Source: Bacteroidota bacterium (GTDB lineage: Bacteria > Bacteroidota > Bacteroidia > AKYH767-A > OLB10). From it: a stretch of DNA of 64,000 nucleotides. Position 1 is the stretch's first letter. Each line of letters opens with the position of its first letter. Positions 52,808 to 61,579 of this stretch are shown here, in pieces. The position numbers and the translations under genes are program-made. Where the stretch lies: assembly GCA_016721435.1 (NCBI GenBank), contig JADKIC010000006.1:1-64000 (forward strand). Reading direction: 5' to 3'. The notes under the pieces are model-generated. The model saw nothing but the letters and a program-made list of their open reading frames with translations, searched no databases and was not told where the DNA came from.

Positions 52808-55087
52808 ATGAAATTACATTTATATATATCCGGACTATTACTCCTTATTTCTACCCACCTGTTTGCCTCTTATTCTGTCGATTGGCTGAAGACTGCAGAT
52901 GGTAATCAAAAATCTGGCACCATGATCGCCAGAGATAAATCAGATAATCTTTTCGTCACCGGATACAGAACAACGCAAAATATTTATACGAGGAAGTACG
53001 ATAAGTTTGGTAATTTACAATGGGAAAAAACCGATTCATCCGGCATTCACAGTATTTATCAGAAACCGGGCTGGATCAATTGTGATAAGAACAAAAATGT
53101 TTTTGTAGTCGGTTATCAATATGCTATCAGTTCCGGATGGGAATACCCCAGTGCTCTTGTAGTATTGAAATATAATACCTCCGGAGCTTTACAATGGAGA
53201 CGCACCATCAATTTAGCATACGTGGTGGGGAGTTCAACAGGCTATTCTTTCAATTTAAGAAGTGAAGTAGATAACAATGGAAATATATTTATTGGTACAG
53301 CAGGCACTTCTCCCGCCGGATTTGTCCTTGTAAAAATTAACCCAACCGGAACCATCCTGTTTAATACCACTTTGAATCTCGGAGGAATTCACCAGTTTGC
53401 ATCCATGCGTCTGAAAGGAAATAAGGTTTTAATTGTCGGGAGAGTTTCAATCAATTTGAATGCAGCCGTGATGGCCTGGGACACTTCAGGTAGCCTCTTG
53501 TGGAATAATTTTTACACCGGATTTGGAGCAAGAGATGTGGAAATGGATGGAAGCGGAAATGTGTTTCTATTAACATCTAATGCTAATCAGGTATCTCCTA
53601 CCAGTGGACAAGATGCTGTCATCTATAAATTGAATGCATCAGGTACTCAGTTGTGGAAGAAAAAATATGATTTCGGCGGGCAAGAATATCCCACACGATT
53701 CACTTTTGTATCCGGGAAGTTAAGTATTATCGGTTATTGCTCCACCACCACCTATTTTGACTGGATTACTTTCCAGACGAACAGCAGTGGAACTTTGTTA
53801 TGGGGAACAAAATACAACGGAACACTTTCCAATGATGAAATCCCCTATGCAATTGCTGCAAAAGCGAACGGAGAAGTTTTTGTAACAGGAAAAGGTGGAC
53901 CCATGTTTACACAAGTGAACGGAAGTTCGTATCTGCGCATGGTGACTTTGAAGTATGGAAGTACGGGTGCCATGCAGTGGTTGGATACATTGAACATCTA
54001 CAATGGATGGGGAACTTCTTGTACGCTGGCAAGCGATAGCAGTTTATACGTAATGGGTGGCACGAATATGACAGCCATTCACTATCTTGATCATACAGGA
54101 AACGGCTCTTGCGGAATTCCATCCGGAATGAGTACAAGCAATGTCACAGATTCCAGCGCTAAATTCAGCTGGACCCCTGTGCCGGGAGCCTATCTTTATC
54201 ATTTGCGATATAAAACTTCAGCCGCCGCTGTCTGGACTACCCTTTCAACGAATCAAACTTCTAAAACAGTAAAAACACTTGTAGGGGGAACAGTTTATAA
54301 TTATGCGGTAGAAGCCATATGCAATAGCGGTCCTTCAGGATATAGTAGTACTTTGTCATTTTCTACTCTGGGAACCGGATACTGTGCTACCGGAGGGATG
54401 AGTACAGCGCAGGAATTTTTGAATCTTGTTTGGATAGGTGGAATTGTAAATCAGACGATGAGTAATAATGGATATGCCGATTTTACTAATTTAAGTACAC
54501 CATTGCAACAGGGTGCAACAATAAATGGCTTCCTTTCCGGTGCATCCACACCGTGGGGTCTTCTCGAGAATTATAGCATTTGGATAGACTACAATCATGA
54601 TTTTGATTTTACAGATGCCGGCGAGCAAGTGGTGAGTTTTTCATCGGATTTGGGTGGGTATATTGGTGTGAATTTCACGGTCCCCACAAATGCAGTTCTT
54701 GGTACAACACGCATGCGGGTTTCTATGAACCATGGAATCCCTGCCGGACCTTGTGGAATGTACACCGGTGGAGAAACGGAAGATTATACAGTGATTATTT
54801 CAACCCCTCTTGTGGGTGCTCAGCCTTCCCGGAATGGAAACAATAGCACTGCTACTTCAATGTCCATTTATCCTAATCCCTCTTCAGAGGAAATACATTT
54901 CGCTACTGATGTAGCAATTGAAGGAATAGCCTGCATTCGTGTGTATGCTGCGTTAGGTAATCAAGTACTGGAAAAATTTACTGAAAGTGGATCGTTATAT
55001 ATTGGTGATCTGCCGGAAGGTTATTATATGGTCACACTTACACATTTGGATATAGTGTACACATCAAAATTTGTTGTTAAAAGGTAG
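52808..55087 (+). CDS. Secreted propeller / fibronectin III / GEVED-domain protein with T9SS sorting domain
   Basis: Signal peptide 1-20 ('STHLFAS'), an SBBP-like propeller ('NIYTRKYDKFGNLQWEKTD', 'DAVIYKLNASGTQLWKKKYD'; about 25-425), a fibronectin III domain ('SSAKFSWTPVPGAYLYHLRY'; about 440-520), a GEVED domain with 'IWIDYNHDFDFTDAGE' and 'GPCGMYTGGETEDYTV' (about 525-665), and a T9SS domain ('MSIYPNPSSEEIHF'). The GEVED domain is common in large surface proteins of this phylum. Intact, 759 residues. It converges on rsmI. Confidence 0.85.
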   Translation: MKLHLYISGLLLLISTHLFASYSVDWLKTADGNQKSGTMIARDKSDNLFVTGYRTTQNIYTRKYDKFGNLQWEKTDSSGIHSIYQKPGWINCDKNKNVFVVGYQYAISSGWEYPSALVVLKYNTSGALQWRRTINLAYVVGSSTGYSFNLRSEVDNNGNIFIGTAGTSPAGFVLVKINPTGTILFNTTLNLGGIHQFASMRLKGNKVLIVGRVSINLNAAVMAWDTSGSLLWNNFYTGFGARDVEMDGSGNVFLLTSNANQVSPTSGQDAVIYKLNASGTQLWKKKYDFGGQEYPTRFTFVSGKLSIIGYCSTTTYFDWITFQTNSSGTLLWGTKYNGTLSNDEIPYAIAAKANGEVFVTGKGGPMFTQVNGSSYLRMVTLKYGSTGAMQWLDTLNIYNGWGTSCTLASDSSLYVMGGTNMTAIHYLDHTGNGSCGIPSGMSTSNVTDSSAKFSWTPVPGAYLYHLRYKTSAAAVWTTLSTNQTSKTVKTLVGGTVYNYAVEAICNSGPSGYSSTLSFSTLGTGYCATGGMSTAQEFLNLVWIGGIVNQTMSNNGYADFTNLSTPLQQGATINGFLSGASTPWGLLENYSIWIDYNHDFDFTDAGEQVVSFSSDLGGYIGVNFTVPTNAVLGTTRMRVSMNHGIPAGPCGMYTGGETEDYTVIISTPLVGAQPSRNGNNSTATSMSIYPNPSSEEIHFATDVAIEGIACIRVYAALGNQVLEKFTESGSLYIGDLPEGYYMVTLTHLDIVYTSKFVVKR

Positions 55088-55160
55088 AGTTGTTATTGTT
55101 AAGTTCTTTAACATTTAGCAAGCCTTTTTTTCAAGACTTCCGGAATAGGGGATTAAAGTC

Positions 55161-55823
55161 CTATTTGCCGGCAACCACCACCACGATTTCTCCTTTAACA
55201 GCCTTAGTCATAAAGTACTCTTTAATCTCTTTAAGTGTTCCCCGTCTCGTCTCTTCAAACATTTTCGATACCTCCCGGGAAACCGAGGCTTGTCTCTCTT
55301 CTCCAAAATGCAGACTACACTCCTCTAATAATTTTAGAAGCCGGAAAGGTGATTCATAAAAAATGATGGTGCGTTCTTCCTCTTTCAATGCCAGTAATCG
55401 CGTTTGTCTTCCTTTTTTTTGAGGCAAGAATCCTTCAAACACAAAACGGTCGCAGGGAAGTCCACTCATCACCAGTGCCGGAACAAATGCTGTAGCTCCC
55501 GGTAAACAGCGTACTTCAATTTCTTCTTTGATGCATTCTCTCACGAGCAAAAACCCCGGATCACTGATCCCCGGCGTTCCGGCATCGCTGATCATGGCGA
55601 TTTCCTGCCCCTCTTTCAACATCCGGATAATTTCCTTAGTGGATTGATGTTCATTGTGTTGATGATGAGAAAGCACACGTTTTTCAATCCCGAAATGATG
55701 AAGTAACACCTTGCTGGTTCGGGTATCTTCGGCCAGAATGACATCTGCTGCTTTTAATATTTCCAAACCCCGCAGCGTGATGTCCTGGAGATGGCCAATG
55801 GGAGTAGGGACGAGTGTTAGCAT
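55161..55823 (-). CDS. rsmI: 16S rRNA 2'-O-ribose C1402 methyltransferase RsmI
   Basis: RsmI methylates the 2'-OH of C1402 in the decoding centre of 16S rRNA, using S-adenosylmethionine. The protein has the tetrapyrrole-methylase fold signatures: 'LVPTPIGHLQDITLRGLEIL' at the N-terminus, 'AEDTRTSKVLL', 'SDAGTPGISDPGFLLV' and 'LPGATAFVPALVMSGLP'. I use the ATG at 55823 because MLTLVPTPIG is the usual start; an in-frame ATG 33 bases upstream is less likely. At about 220 residues it has the length usual for Bacteroidota. The only clear housekeeping gene of the window, set among secreted-protein genes. Confidence 0.93.
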   Translation of the reverse strand: MLTLVPTPIGHLQDITLRGLEILKAADVILAEDTRTSKVLLHHFGIEKRVLSHHQHNEHQSTKEIIRMLKEGQEIAMISDAGTPGISDPGFLLVRECIKEEIEVRCLPGATAFVPALVMSGLPCDRFVFEGFLPQKKGRQTRLLALKEEERTIIFYESPFRLLKLLEECSLHFGEERQASVSREVSKMFEETRRGTLKEIKEYFMTKAVKGEIVVVVAGK

Positions 55824-55928
55824 ATGATGAATTATACACCGTGGTTTAGGGGCCAAAGTTGAATATAAAATTTGATTTGGATGTTTCTACTCTCGATTTT
55901 TAAGTCGAGGAATTGGTTGACGATTTGG

Positions 55929-55972
55929 AATAGTGAATTTTCTACCACCGAGAAGGTAGAAAAATCACTATT
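55929..55972. other. 18-bp inverted repeat (hairpin)
   Basis: Arms at 55929-55946 and 55955-55972 pair at 17 of 18 positions with an 8-nt loop. The stem is AT-rich except for CTACC/GGTAG and is not followed by a T-tract in either direction. It lies between the divergent rsmI and S8 protease genes and could be an operator. Confidence 0.5.
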
Positions 55973-56116
55973 TGTTGTTCCCTTACTTGCAGATCTTATT
56001 TGTGTTCCTTAATTTTGTTAGTGTACCAAGTCTGCGACGGTACCTTTCCTTATTTTTGTCCCGATCTGGAATGGACGCCCCTAAACCGATATTGTCATCC
56101 TAAGTAAATCCTCTGT

Positions 56117-56383
56117 ATGAAAAAAATCTACATAGCCATCCTTGTGCTGTTCTCCTTGGTCACGTCAGCCCAGCAGAATTATACACTGTATCTTCAAAGT
56201 GGAACTACTACACCCGAATCAAATCTGAATACATTTCAGAATGCTCCCGAACCTGTCGATCTTTTTGAAGGGTATTATTGTCGCTTTTTGCAGTTTACAG
56301 AACTTCCCAATAAGGAACAACAGGATGCCATGAGAAGAACCGGTCTCGTGATTATGGATTATGTTCCAAAAATGCATTTATGA
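56117..56383 (+). CDS. Secreted S8 (subtilisin-family) protease 1, N-terminal fragment
   Basis: Signal peptide 1-18 ('SLVTSAQQ') followed by the prodomain start: 'YTLYLQSGTTTPESNLNTF', 'GYYCRFLQFTELPNKEQQDA'. It ends wrongly after 'MDYVPK'; the paralogue at 60434 reads 'MDYVPKNTFMTAIPVRYD', and one extra A in the run at 56369-56373 restores 'NAFMTAIPKGYDKSKLSALG' here. A second break follows near 56465. So this is the first piece of a gene spanning 56117-60002. Confidence 0.8.
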   Translation: MKKIYIAILVLFSLVTSAQQNYTLYLQSGTTTPESNLNTFQNAPEPVDLFEGYYCRFLQFTELPNKEQQDAMRRTGLVIMDYVPKMHL

Positions 56384-56522
56384 CGGCTATTCCTAAGGGC
56401 TATGATAAGTCGAAGTTGTCAGCATTGGGTGTTCGGGCTGTTATTGGCAGGAACCCGCGCAAAAGATCAGCCGGACTATTAGCGGTGGATTTCAGGATTG
56501 GGCAGTCAATGCTCCGGGAACA

Positions 56523-58361
56523 GTGGATCTGGATGTACAGTATTATGCGCACCTCAACAGCACCTCTGTACTCAATGCTGCAGCCAAATATGGACGCGTA
56601 CTTGGACACCTGGCAGAGAACCATGTGATCAGTATTCGAATTGCCGATAAAGCCTTATGGAATTTAGCGGAAGAACCCTGGGTCTTCTTTATAAATTCTA
56701 TCGCGGCCCCTTCTGTAAAAGATGATACTAAAGGCCGCAGTCTGCACCGCTCAAATTCTATAAATACCGATTTTGTTACCGGTCGACATTATGACGGTAC
56801 GGGTGTAACGGTAGCCATAGCCGACGATGGCTTTGTAGGTCCTCATATTGATTTTACAGGTCGTATGACCAACTTCGCTACCGGAACAGGTCAATCGCAT
56901 GGTGACATGACCAGCGGAATATGTGTGGGCGCAGGTAATTTAAATCCGGTGATCAGAGGAATGGCAACAGGTGCCTACCTGTATACTTATGATATTGGCG
57001 CATATCCGCAGGTTGTAAATGCTGTAGCAAATTACAATAACCACGGAATCGTAATTGCCTCCACTTCCTATTCACAAGGGTGTAATCAATATACTTCCGA
57101 TACGCAGTTTGGTGATAACCTGCTTTACAATAATCCGCAGTTGCAGTTTGTTTTTTCCGGTGGGAATAGTGGCAGTACTAATTGTAATTATGGCGCCGGT
57201 ACCGCCTGGGGAAATATCACAGGAGGATATAAGCAAGGGAAGAATGTGGTTGCCTGCGGTAACCTCGATGAACTCGAAGTACTGGATCCTTCCAGCAGCC
57301 GTGGACCTGCTTCCGATGGTCGTATTAAGCCGGATATCTGTGCCAACGGAAGAAACCAGCTGAGTACAAATGAGAACAATACCTATCAGGTAGGTGGAGG
57401 AACATCTGCCGCTTCTCCCGGAGTAGCCGGCGTCTTTGCCCAACTCTATCAGGCATATAAACAACTGACAGGAGCCAGTAATCCTCCTGCAGCACTCATA
57501 AAAGCCAGCTTGTTAAATACGGCCGAGGACATTGGTAATGCCGGTCCTGATTTTATTTATGGTTGGGGTCGTATAAATGCGTTACGTGCGCTGCAAACAC
57601 TGGAAGGAAACCGTTACCTTACCGATAGCGTCACTCAGGGAAATAATAAATCTCATGTCATTAATGTTCCTGCGGGTACAAGACAAATACGGGTGATGGT
57701 ATATTGGTCAGATATCGGCGGATCACCCGTTGCGGCACCGGCATTGGTGAATAATCTGAATATGACGCTTACGGATCCATCTGCAGGTGTTTGGAATCCC
57801 TGGATTCTGGATCCGACACCTATTGCTGCGAATCTGAATACGCCGGCTATACGTGGCGTGGACAGTTTAAATAATATGGAGCAAGTCACGCTCGATAATC
57901 CTGCCGCCGGTGCCTATACGGTAACGGTTAACGGTTATGCATTACCGTCAACAGGTCAGCGGTATTATCTGGTATGGGAATTCAGAGGAGATGCAGTAAC
58001 GATGACTTATCCGAATGGTGCAGAGGGATTTGTTCCCGGCGAAACTGAGGTATTGAGATGGGATGGTCAAAGAAACCTGGGTACTTATACATTGGAGTAT
58101 ACAGTAAACAACGGGACGAGCTGGTTACCTATCGCTGCTTCTGTAGCACCAAAATGTTCAGCACTACAGCTGGCTGGTTCCGAATACTGTTTCCGGTGCT
58201 GTAAAAGTTCGCGTCACCCGAGGCGCTTTCAGCGATATGAGCGATACATCATTAGCAATTATTGGTGTACCTTCCGGACTGGCTGTTTCCTGGGCTTGTC
58301 CCGACTCCCTTCGTCTGACCTGGGCTGCCGTAAGTGGAGCGGCGAGTTACACGATTTATAA
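56523..58361 (+). CDS. Secreted S8 (subtilisin-family) protease 1, catalytic part
   Basis: The ORF starts inside the prodomain ('MDLDVQYYAHLNSTS') and holds the full S8 domain: catalytic Asp in 'VTVAIADDGF', His in 'GQSHGDMTSG', oxyanion Asn in 'FVFSGGN' and Ser in 'GGGTSAASPGVAG'. A P-domain-like and 'NPWILDPTP' beta region follow. The last 65 residues or so are out of frame after 'VAPK' (58150); the right frame is taken up by the ORF at 58237. The triad is complete, so the enzyme would be active if the gene is really continuous. Confidence 0.85.
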   Translation: MDLDVQYYAHLNSTSVLNAAAKYGRVLGHLAENHVISIRIADKALWNLAEEPWVFFINSIAAPSVKDDTKGRSLHRSNSINTDFVTGRHYDGTGVTVAIADDGFVGPHIDFTGRMTNFATGTGQSHGDMTSGICVGAGNLNPVIRGMATGAYLYTYDIGAYPQVVNAVANYNNHGIVIASTSYSQGCNQYTSDTQFGDNLLYNNPQLQFVFSGGNSGSTNCNYGAGTAWGNITGGYKQGKNVVACGNLDELEVLDPSSSRGPASDGRIKPDICANGRNQLSTNENNTYQVGGGTSAASPGVAGVFAQLYQAYKQLTGASNPPAALIKASLLNTAEDIGNAGPDFIYGWGRINALRALQTLEGNRYLTDSVTQGNNKSHVINVPAGTRQIRVMVYWSDIGGSPVAAPALVNNLNMTLTDPSAGVWNPWILDPTPIAANLNTPAIRGVDSLNNMEQVTLDNPAAGAYTVTVNGYALPSTGQRYYLVWEFRGDAVTMTYPNGAEGFVPGETEVLRWDGQRNLGTYTLEYTVNNGTSWLPIAASVAPKCSALQLAGSEYCFRCCKSSRHPRRFQRYERYIISNYWCTFRTGCFLGLSRLPSSDLGCRKWSGELHDL

Positions 58362-59634
58362 GCTCGGAAATAAATACATGGACCCCATAGGCACTTCTAC
58401 TGCAACTAATTTTATAGTGACGGGTACTAATCCCTCGCTGGGATACTGGTTCAGTGTTTGTGCAAATACTCCTGCAGGTAATAAAGGACGCAGAGCCTAT
58501 GCTATTTATAAAGCTCCCGGAACATCCAATTGTCCCTTGCCTTTTGATGTGAAACTAACGTCAGTGGCTAGCCCCGCAAGCGGTAATTTATCAAGTTGTC
58601 AGAATCTATCCACAATCCCGGTCACTGTTTTACTGGAAAATACCGGACAGAATGCGCTGACGAATATCCCGGTGAATTATCGGTTGAACGGTGGTGCCGT
58701 GGTTTCTCAAACTTATGCAGGTCCATTGAACCCCGGGGCTACTTATCTGTATACCTTTACTGCTAATGTCAATTATTCCGCGGGGGGAAGTTTTTCACTT
58801 CAGGTATACTCCACTTATCCGGGCGATATGAATATTTATAATGACACACTGGTCGTTAATTCAACCGTGTTTAGTTTGTATACGATACCTGTCACAGAAA
58901 ATTTTCAGGCTGTCTCTTTTCCACCAACGGCCTGGAGCATTCAAAGCGCAGGAGGGCAATACACCTGGCAGCAGGCTACCGGTATTCCCGGTGCTACCGG
59001 AACCACAACAACCTGTGCATTTATAAATAACTATAGTTATAACAATCCCGCTGCAGAAGATAAACTCGTTACCTATACTGTTTCATTAGCCGGAGCAACT
59101 TCTGCCCGTATGACCTTCGACGTAGCTTATGCCCGCTACAGCACTGCTTATTCCGATTCCCTTCGTGTAGATGTTTCTGCTGATTGTGGGAACACCTGGT
59201 TGCCCTCCGGGTATTTTAAAGGTGGATTATCTCTGGCAACAGTAGGAACACAAACCGCTTACTTTACACCGGCTTCTGCTGCTCAGTGGAGAAAAGATAC
59301 AATAGACCTCACCACATGGGCGGGCTCGAATGTTATTGTGAGATTTGTAAACATCAACCGTTACGGGAATAGTTTGTACCTGGATAATGTCAATTTCACA
59401 GGAACAACCGGCAACGCCACTTTAAATTTAAATGTACTCTTTGAAGGATTTCACAATGGTAGCGGAGGGATGACCCCCGTATTGTTAAACACCGGTGCAG
59501 GATCCAATCCTTCCGAAACCGACTCTGTTATCGTGAAGTTACGCAATCCTTCAGCCCCTTTTGCAGTCGTAGCAACAGCTACAGCAGTGGTAAATACCAG
59601 CGGACTGGCAACATTCACATTCCCCCTTCGGTGA
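58237..59634 (+). CDS. Secreted S8 protease 1, accessory domains
   Basis: The 465 residues continue protease 1 ('DSLRLTWAAVSGAASYTIYK', a fibronectin III domain; 'NTGQNALTNIPVNYRLNGG', a CARDB-like domain; 'TWQQATGIPGATG', a MAM/jelly-roll-like domain). The frame is open upstream to about 58150. It ends with the module 'LNLNVLFEGFHNGSGGMTPV', which is also the C-terminal module of the M23 peptidase at 22712-24706. The stop after 'TFTFPLR' comes from a C-run at 59624-59627 that is one base short. Confidence 0.8.
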   Translation: MSDTSLAIIGVPSGLAVSWACPDSLRLTWAAVSGAASYTIYKLGNKYMDPIGTSTATNFIVTGTNPSLGYWFSVCANTPAGNKGRRAYAIYKAPGTSNCPLPFDVKLTSVASPASGNLSSCQNLSTIPVTVLLENTGQNALTNIPVNYRLNGGAVVSQTYAGPLNPGATYLYTFTANVNYSAGGSFSLQVYSTYPGDMNIYNDTLVVNSTVFSLYTIPVTENFQAVSFPPTAWSIQSAGGQYTWQQATGIPGATGTTTTCAFINNYSYNNPAAEDKLVTYTVSLAGATSARMTFDVAYARYSTAYSDSLRVDVSADCGNTWLPSGYFKGGLSLATVGTQTAYFTPASAAQWRKDTIDLTTWAGSNVIVRFVNINRYGNSLYLDNVNFTGTTGNATLNLNVLFEGFHNGSGGMTPVLLNTGAGSNPSETDSVIVKLRNPSAPFAVVATATAVVNTSGLATFTFPLR

Positions 59635-60002
59635 TTGGGAATAATTATTTTATCTCGGTCTACCACCGGAATAGTGTAGAAACCTGGAGCGCTTTACCAC
59701 AAGCATTCCTGGCAACAAGTACCTATAATTTTACTACGTCAGCATCACAGGCTTTTGGCGCTAATATGAGGCAACTGTTACCGGGAGTGTTTGCCATATA
59801 TAGCGGTGATCTCTCTCCTCAGGACAATGTGGTAGACATTATTGATCAAAGTGCAATTGATAATGATATTTTCAACTTCAATGGTGGATATATAGTAACG
59901 GATCTCAGTGGAGATGGCGCAGTGGATATCGTTGATCAATCCATACTCGACAATAATATCTTCGGATTTATTTCTTCTTCCACCCCTGACCCTGTTAGGT
60001 GA
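59631..60002 (+). CDS. Secreted S8 protease 1, C-terminal dockerin-like fragment
   Basis: Joined to the previous ORF by one added C ('TFTFPPSVIGNNYFISVYHR'), this is the C-terminus of protease 1: the 'HRNSVETWSALP' signature followed by two dockerin-like calcium repeats, 'SGDLSPQDNVVDIIDQSAID' and 'VTDLSGDGAVDIVDQSILD'. No T9SS type A sorting domain follows. Ends with stop codon TGA at 60000-60002; a terminator lies 48 nt on. Confidence 0.75.
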   Translation: MIGNNYFISVYHRNSVETWSALPQAFLATSTYNFTTSASQAFGANMRQLLPGVFAIYSGDLSPQDNVVDIIDQSAIDNDIFNFNGGYIVTDLSGDGAVDIVDQSILDNNIFGFISSSTPDPVR

Positions 60003-60049
60003 AGAGAGATTACAGAAAACAGAAGGAAACAATTACCTGCCCAACACTT

Positions 60050-60082
60050 AAAATGGCTATCTATGGACGGCCATTTTAATTT
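60050..60082 (+). terminator. Rho-independent terminator after S8 protease 1
   Basis: AAAATGGC and GCCATTTT frame a 12-nt loop, followed by AATTTT. It separates the two protease genes; the remaining 350 bp up to 60433 hold no gene. Confidence 0.7.
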
Positions 60083-60433
60083 TGTCTGCCAATCAACGGA
60101 CTTTGAACATTTTTGTTCCCGCCGAGCGTTGTTCTGGATAGCTTTGGCTTCAAAGATCATCGATTGCACAGTTCCAGCTTATTGACTTGGAGCTTTTTAC
60201 AAAATATTTGGACTTTTCAATTATTTCTTGTCATTCAAGTGGATTTGAACCAATAAAAATCAAATGTTTATACCTACTTTCGTTTTTCAACTTGTATGGT
60301 AAAATCTATTGGCAAATCTTATATCATTTGTAGTGATAAACCGACAGGAAAAGCATAACATCCTTCTAAGAAAAACTGCCGGAACAATCCTGTAAAATTA
60401 TTGCACCTACACATAAAACCTTAAATTATAAAA

Positions 60434-61579
60434 ATGAAAAAGTTGTACGTTTGGATCTTCGCCGCACTGGTACTGTTTTCCACTGCCGCATCCGCTCAAC
60501 AAGACACCCGCATTTATTTGCAAAGCGGAACCATCTCTGCGGAATCGAATCTGGAAGAATTCATAACATCGCCCACACCGGCAGATGTTTTTGGAGGTTA
60601 CTATTATCGTTTTCTTCAGTTCAATTCGATTCCGGGAAAGGATCAGCAAGACGCTATGCGCAACAGCGGGTTGGTGATAATGGATTATGTTCCAAAGAAT
60701 ACCTTTATGACGGCTATCCCTGTCCGTTATGACAGAACAAGATTGGCAGCATTTGGTGTCAGAGCTGTTATTCAACAGACGCAGAATCATAAGATCAGCC
60801 GGAATATCATCGGTGGTTTTCAGGATTGGGCGATAAAGGAAAAGGGTACTGTTGATCTGAATGTTCAGTATCAGGCCAATGTTTCATTACCTTCTGCGCT
60901 TGCTGCAATAGCAAAGCATGGAACTGTACTTGGTCATAATGCACAAAACAGAATCATCACCGTTCGCGTTAGTGATTTCTCATTGATGGCATTGGCTGCT
61001 GAACCCTGGGTGTTTTTTATCAATACCATCGCTGCACCATCTGTAAAGGATGATACTAAGGGGCGTAGTTTGCATCGCTCCAATGTGATCAATAGCGATT
61101 ATGCCACCGGTCGTCATTATGACGGAGCAGGTGTGACAGTAGCGGTTGCTGATGATGGCATAGTTGGGCCACATATCGATTTTACAGGTCGTCTGACTAA
61201 CTTTGCTGTAGCTACAGGTGGTATTGACCATGCAGATATGGTCAGTGGTATTTTTGTCGGCGCAGGTAACCTGAATCCAACCGTTCGAGGTATGGCGAGT
61301 GGAGCAAATCATTATACTTTCGATATCGATTTATATCCGCAAATAATAGATGCTGTTGCCAATTTCAACAACTATGGGATTGTTATTGCCTCCACTTCTT
61401 ACTCTCAGGGTTGTAATGAATACACTTCCGATACACAATTTGGTGATCAGTTACTGTATGATAATCCGCAGCTACAGTTCGTGTTTTCCGGTGGGAATAA
61501 TAATGGTGCTAACTGTGGTTATGGAGCCGGAGGCAATTGGGAAATATTACCGGTGGCTATAAGCAAGGGAAGAATGTAG
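60434..61579 (+). CDS. Secreted S8 (subtilisin-family) protease 2, N-terminal part
   Basis: Signal peptide 1-22 ('STAASAQQ'), prodomain, and the start of the S8 domain: Asp in 'VTVAVADDGI', His in 'GGIDHADMVSG' and 'FVFSGGNNNG'. Strongly similar to protease 1 throughout, so the two are tandem duplicates. The ORF ends out of frame ('NWEILPVAISKGRM'). Protease 1 has 'AWGNITGGYKQGKNVVACG' here; one added G at the GGG run 61539-61541 restores the same reading and leads into the ORF from 61543. Confidence 0.85.
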   Translation: MKKLYVWIFAALVLFSTAASAQQDTRIYLQSGTISAESNLEEFITSPTPADVFGGYYYRFLQFNSIPGKDQQDAMRNSGLVIMDYVPKNTFMTAIPVRYDRTRLAAFGVRAVIQQTQNHKISRNIIGGFQDWAIKEKGTVDLNVQYQANVSLPSALAAIAKHGTVLGHNAQNRIITVRVSDFSLMALAAEPWVFFINTIAAPSVKDDTKGRSLHRSNVINSDYATGRHYDGAGVTVAVADDGIVGPHIDFTGRLTNFAVATGGIDHADMVSGIFVGAGNLNPTVRGMASGANHYTFDIDLYPQIIDAVANFNNYGIVIASTSYSQGCNEYTSDTQFGDQLLYDNPQLQFVFSGGNNNGANCGYGAGGNWEILPVAISKGRM

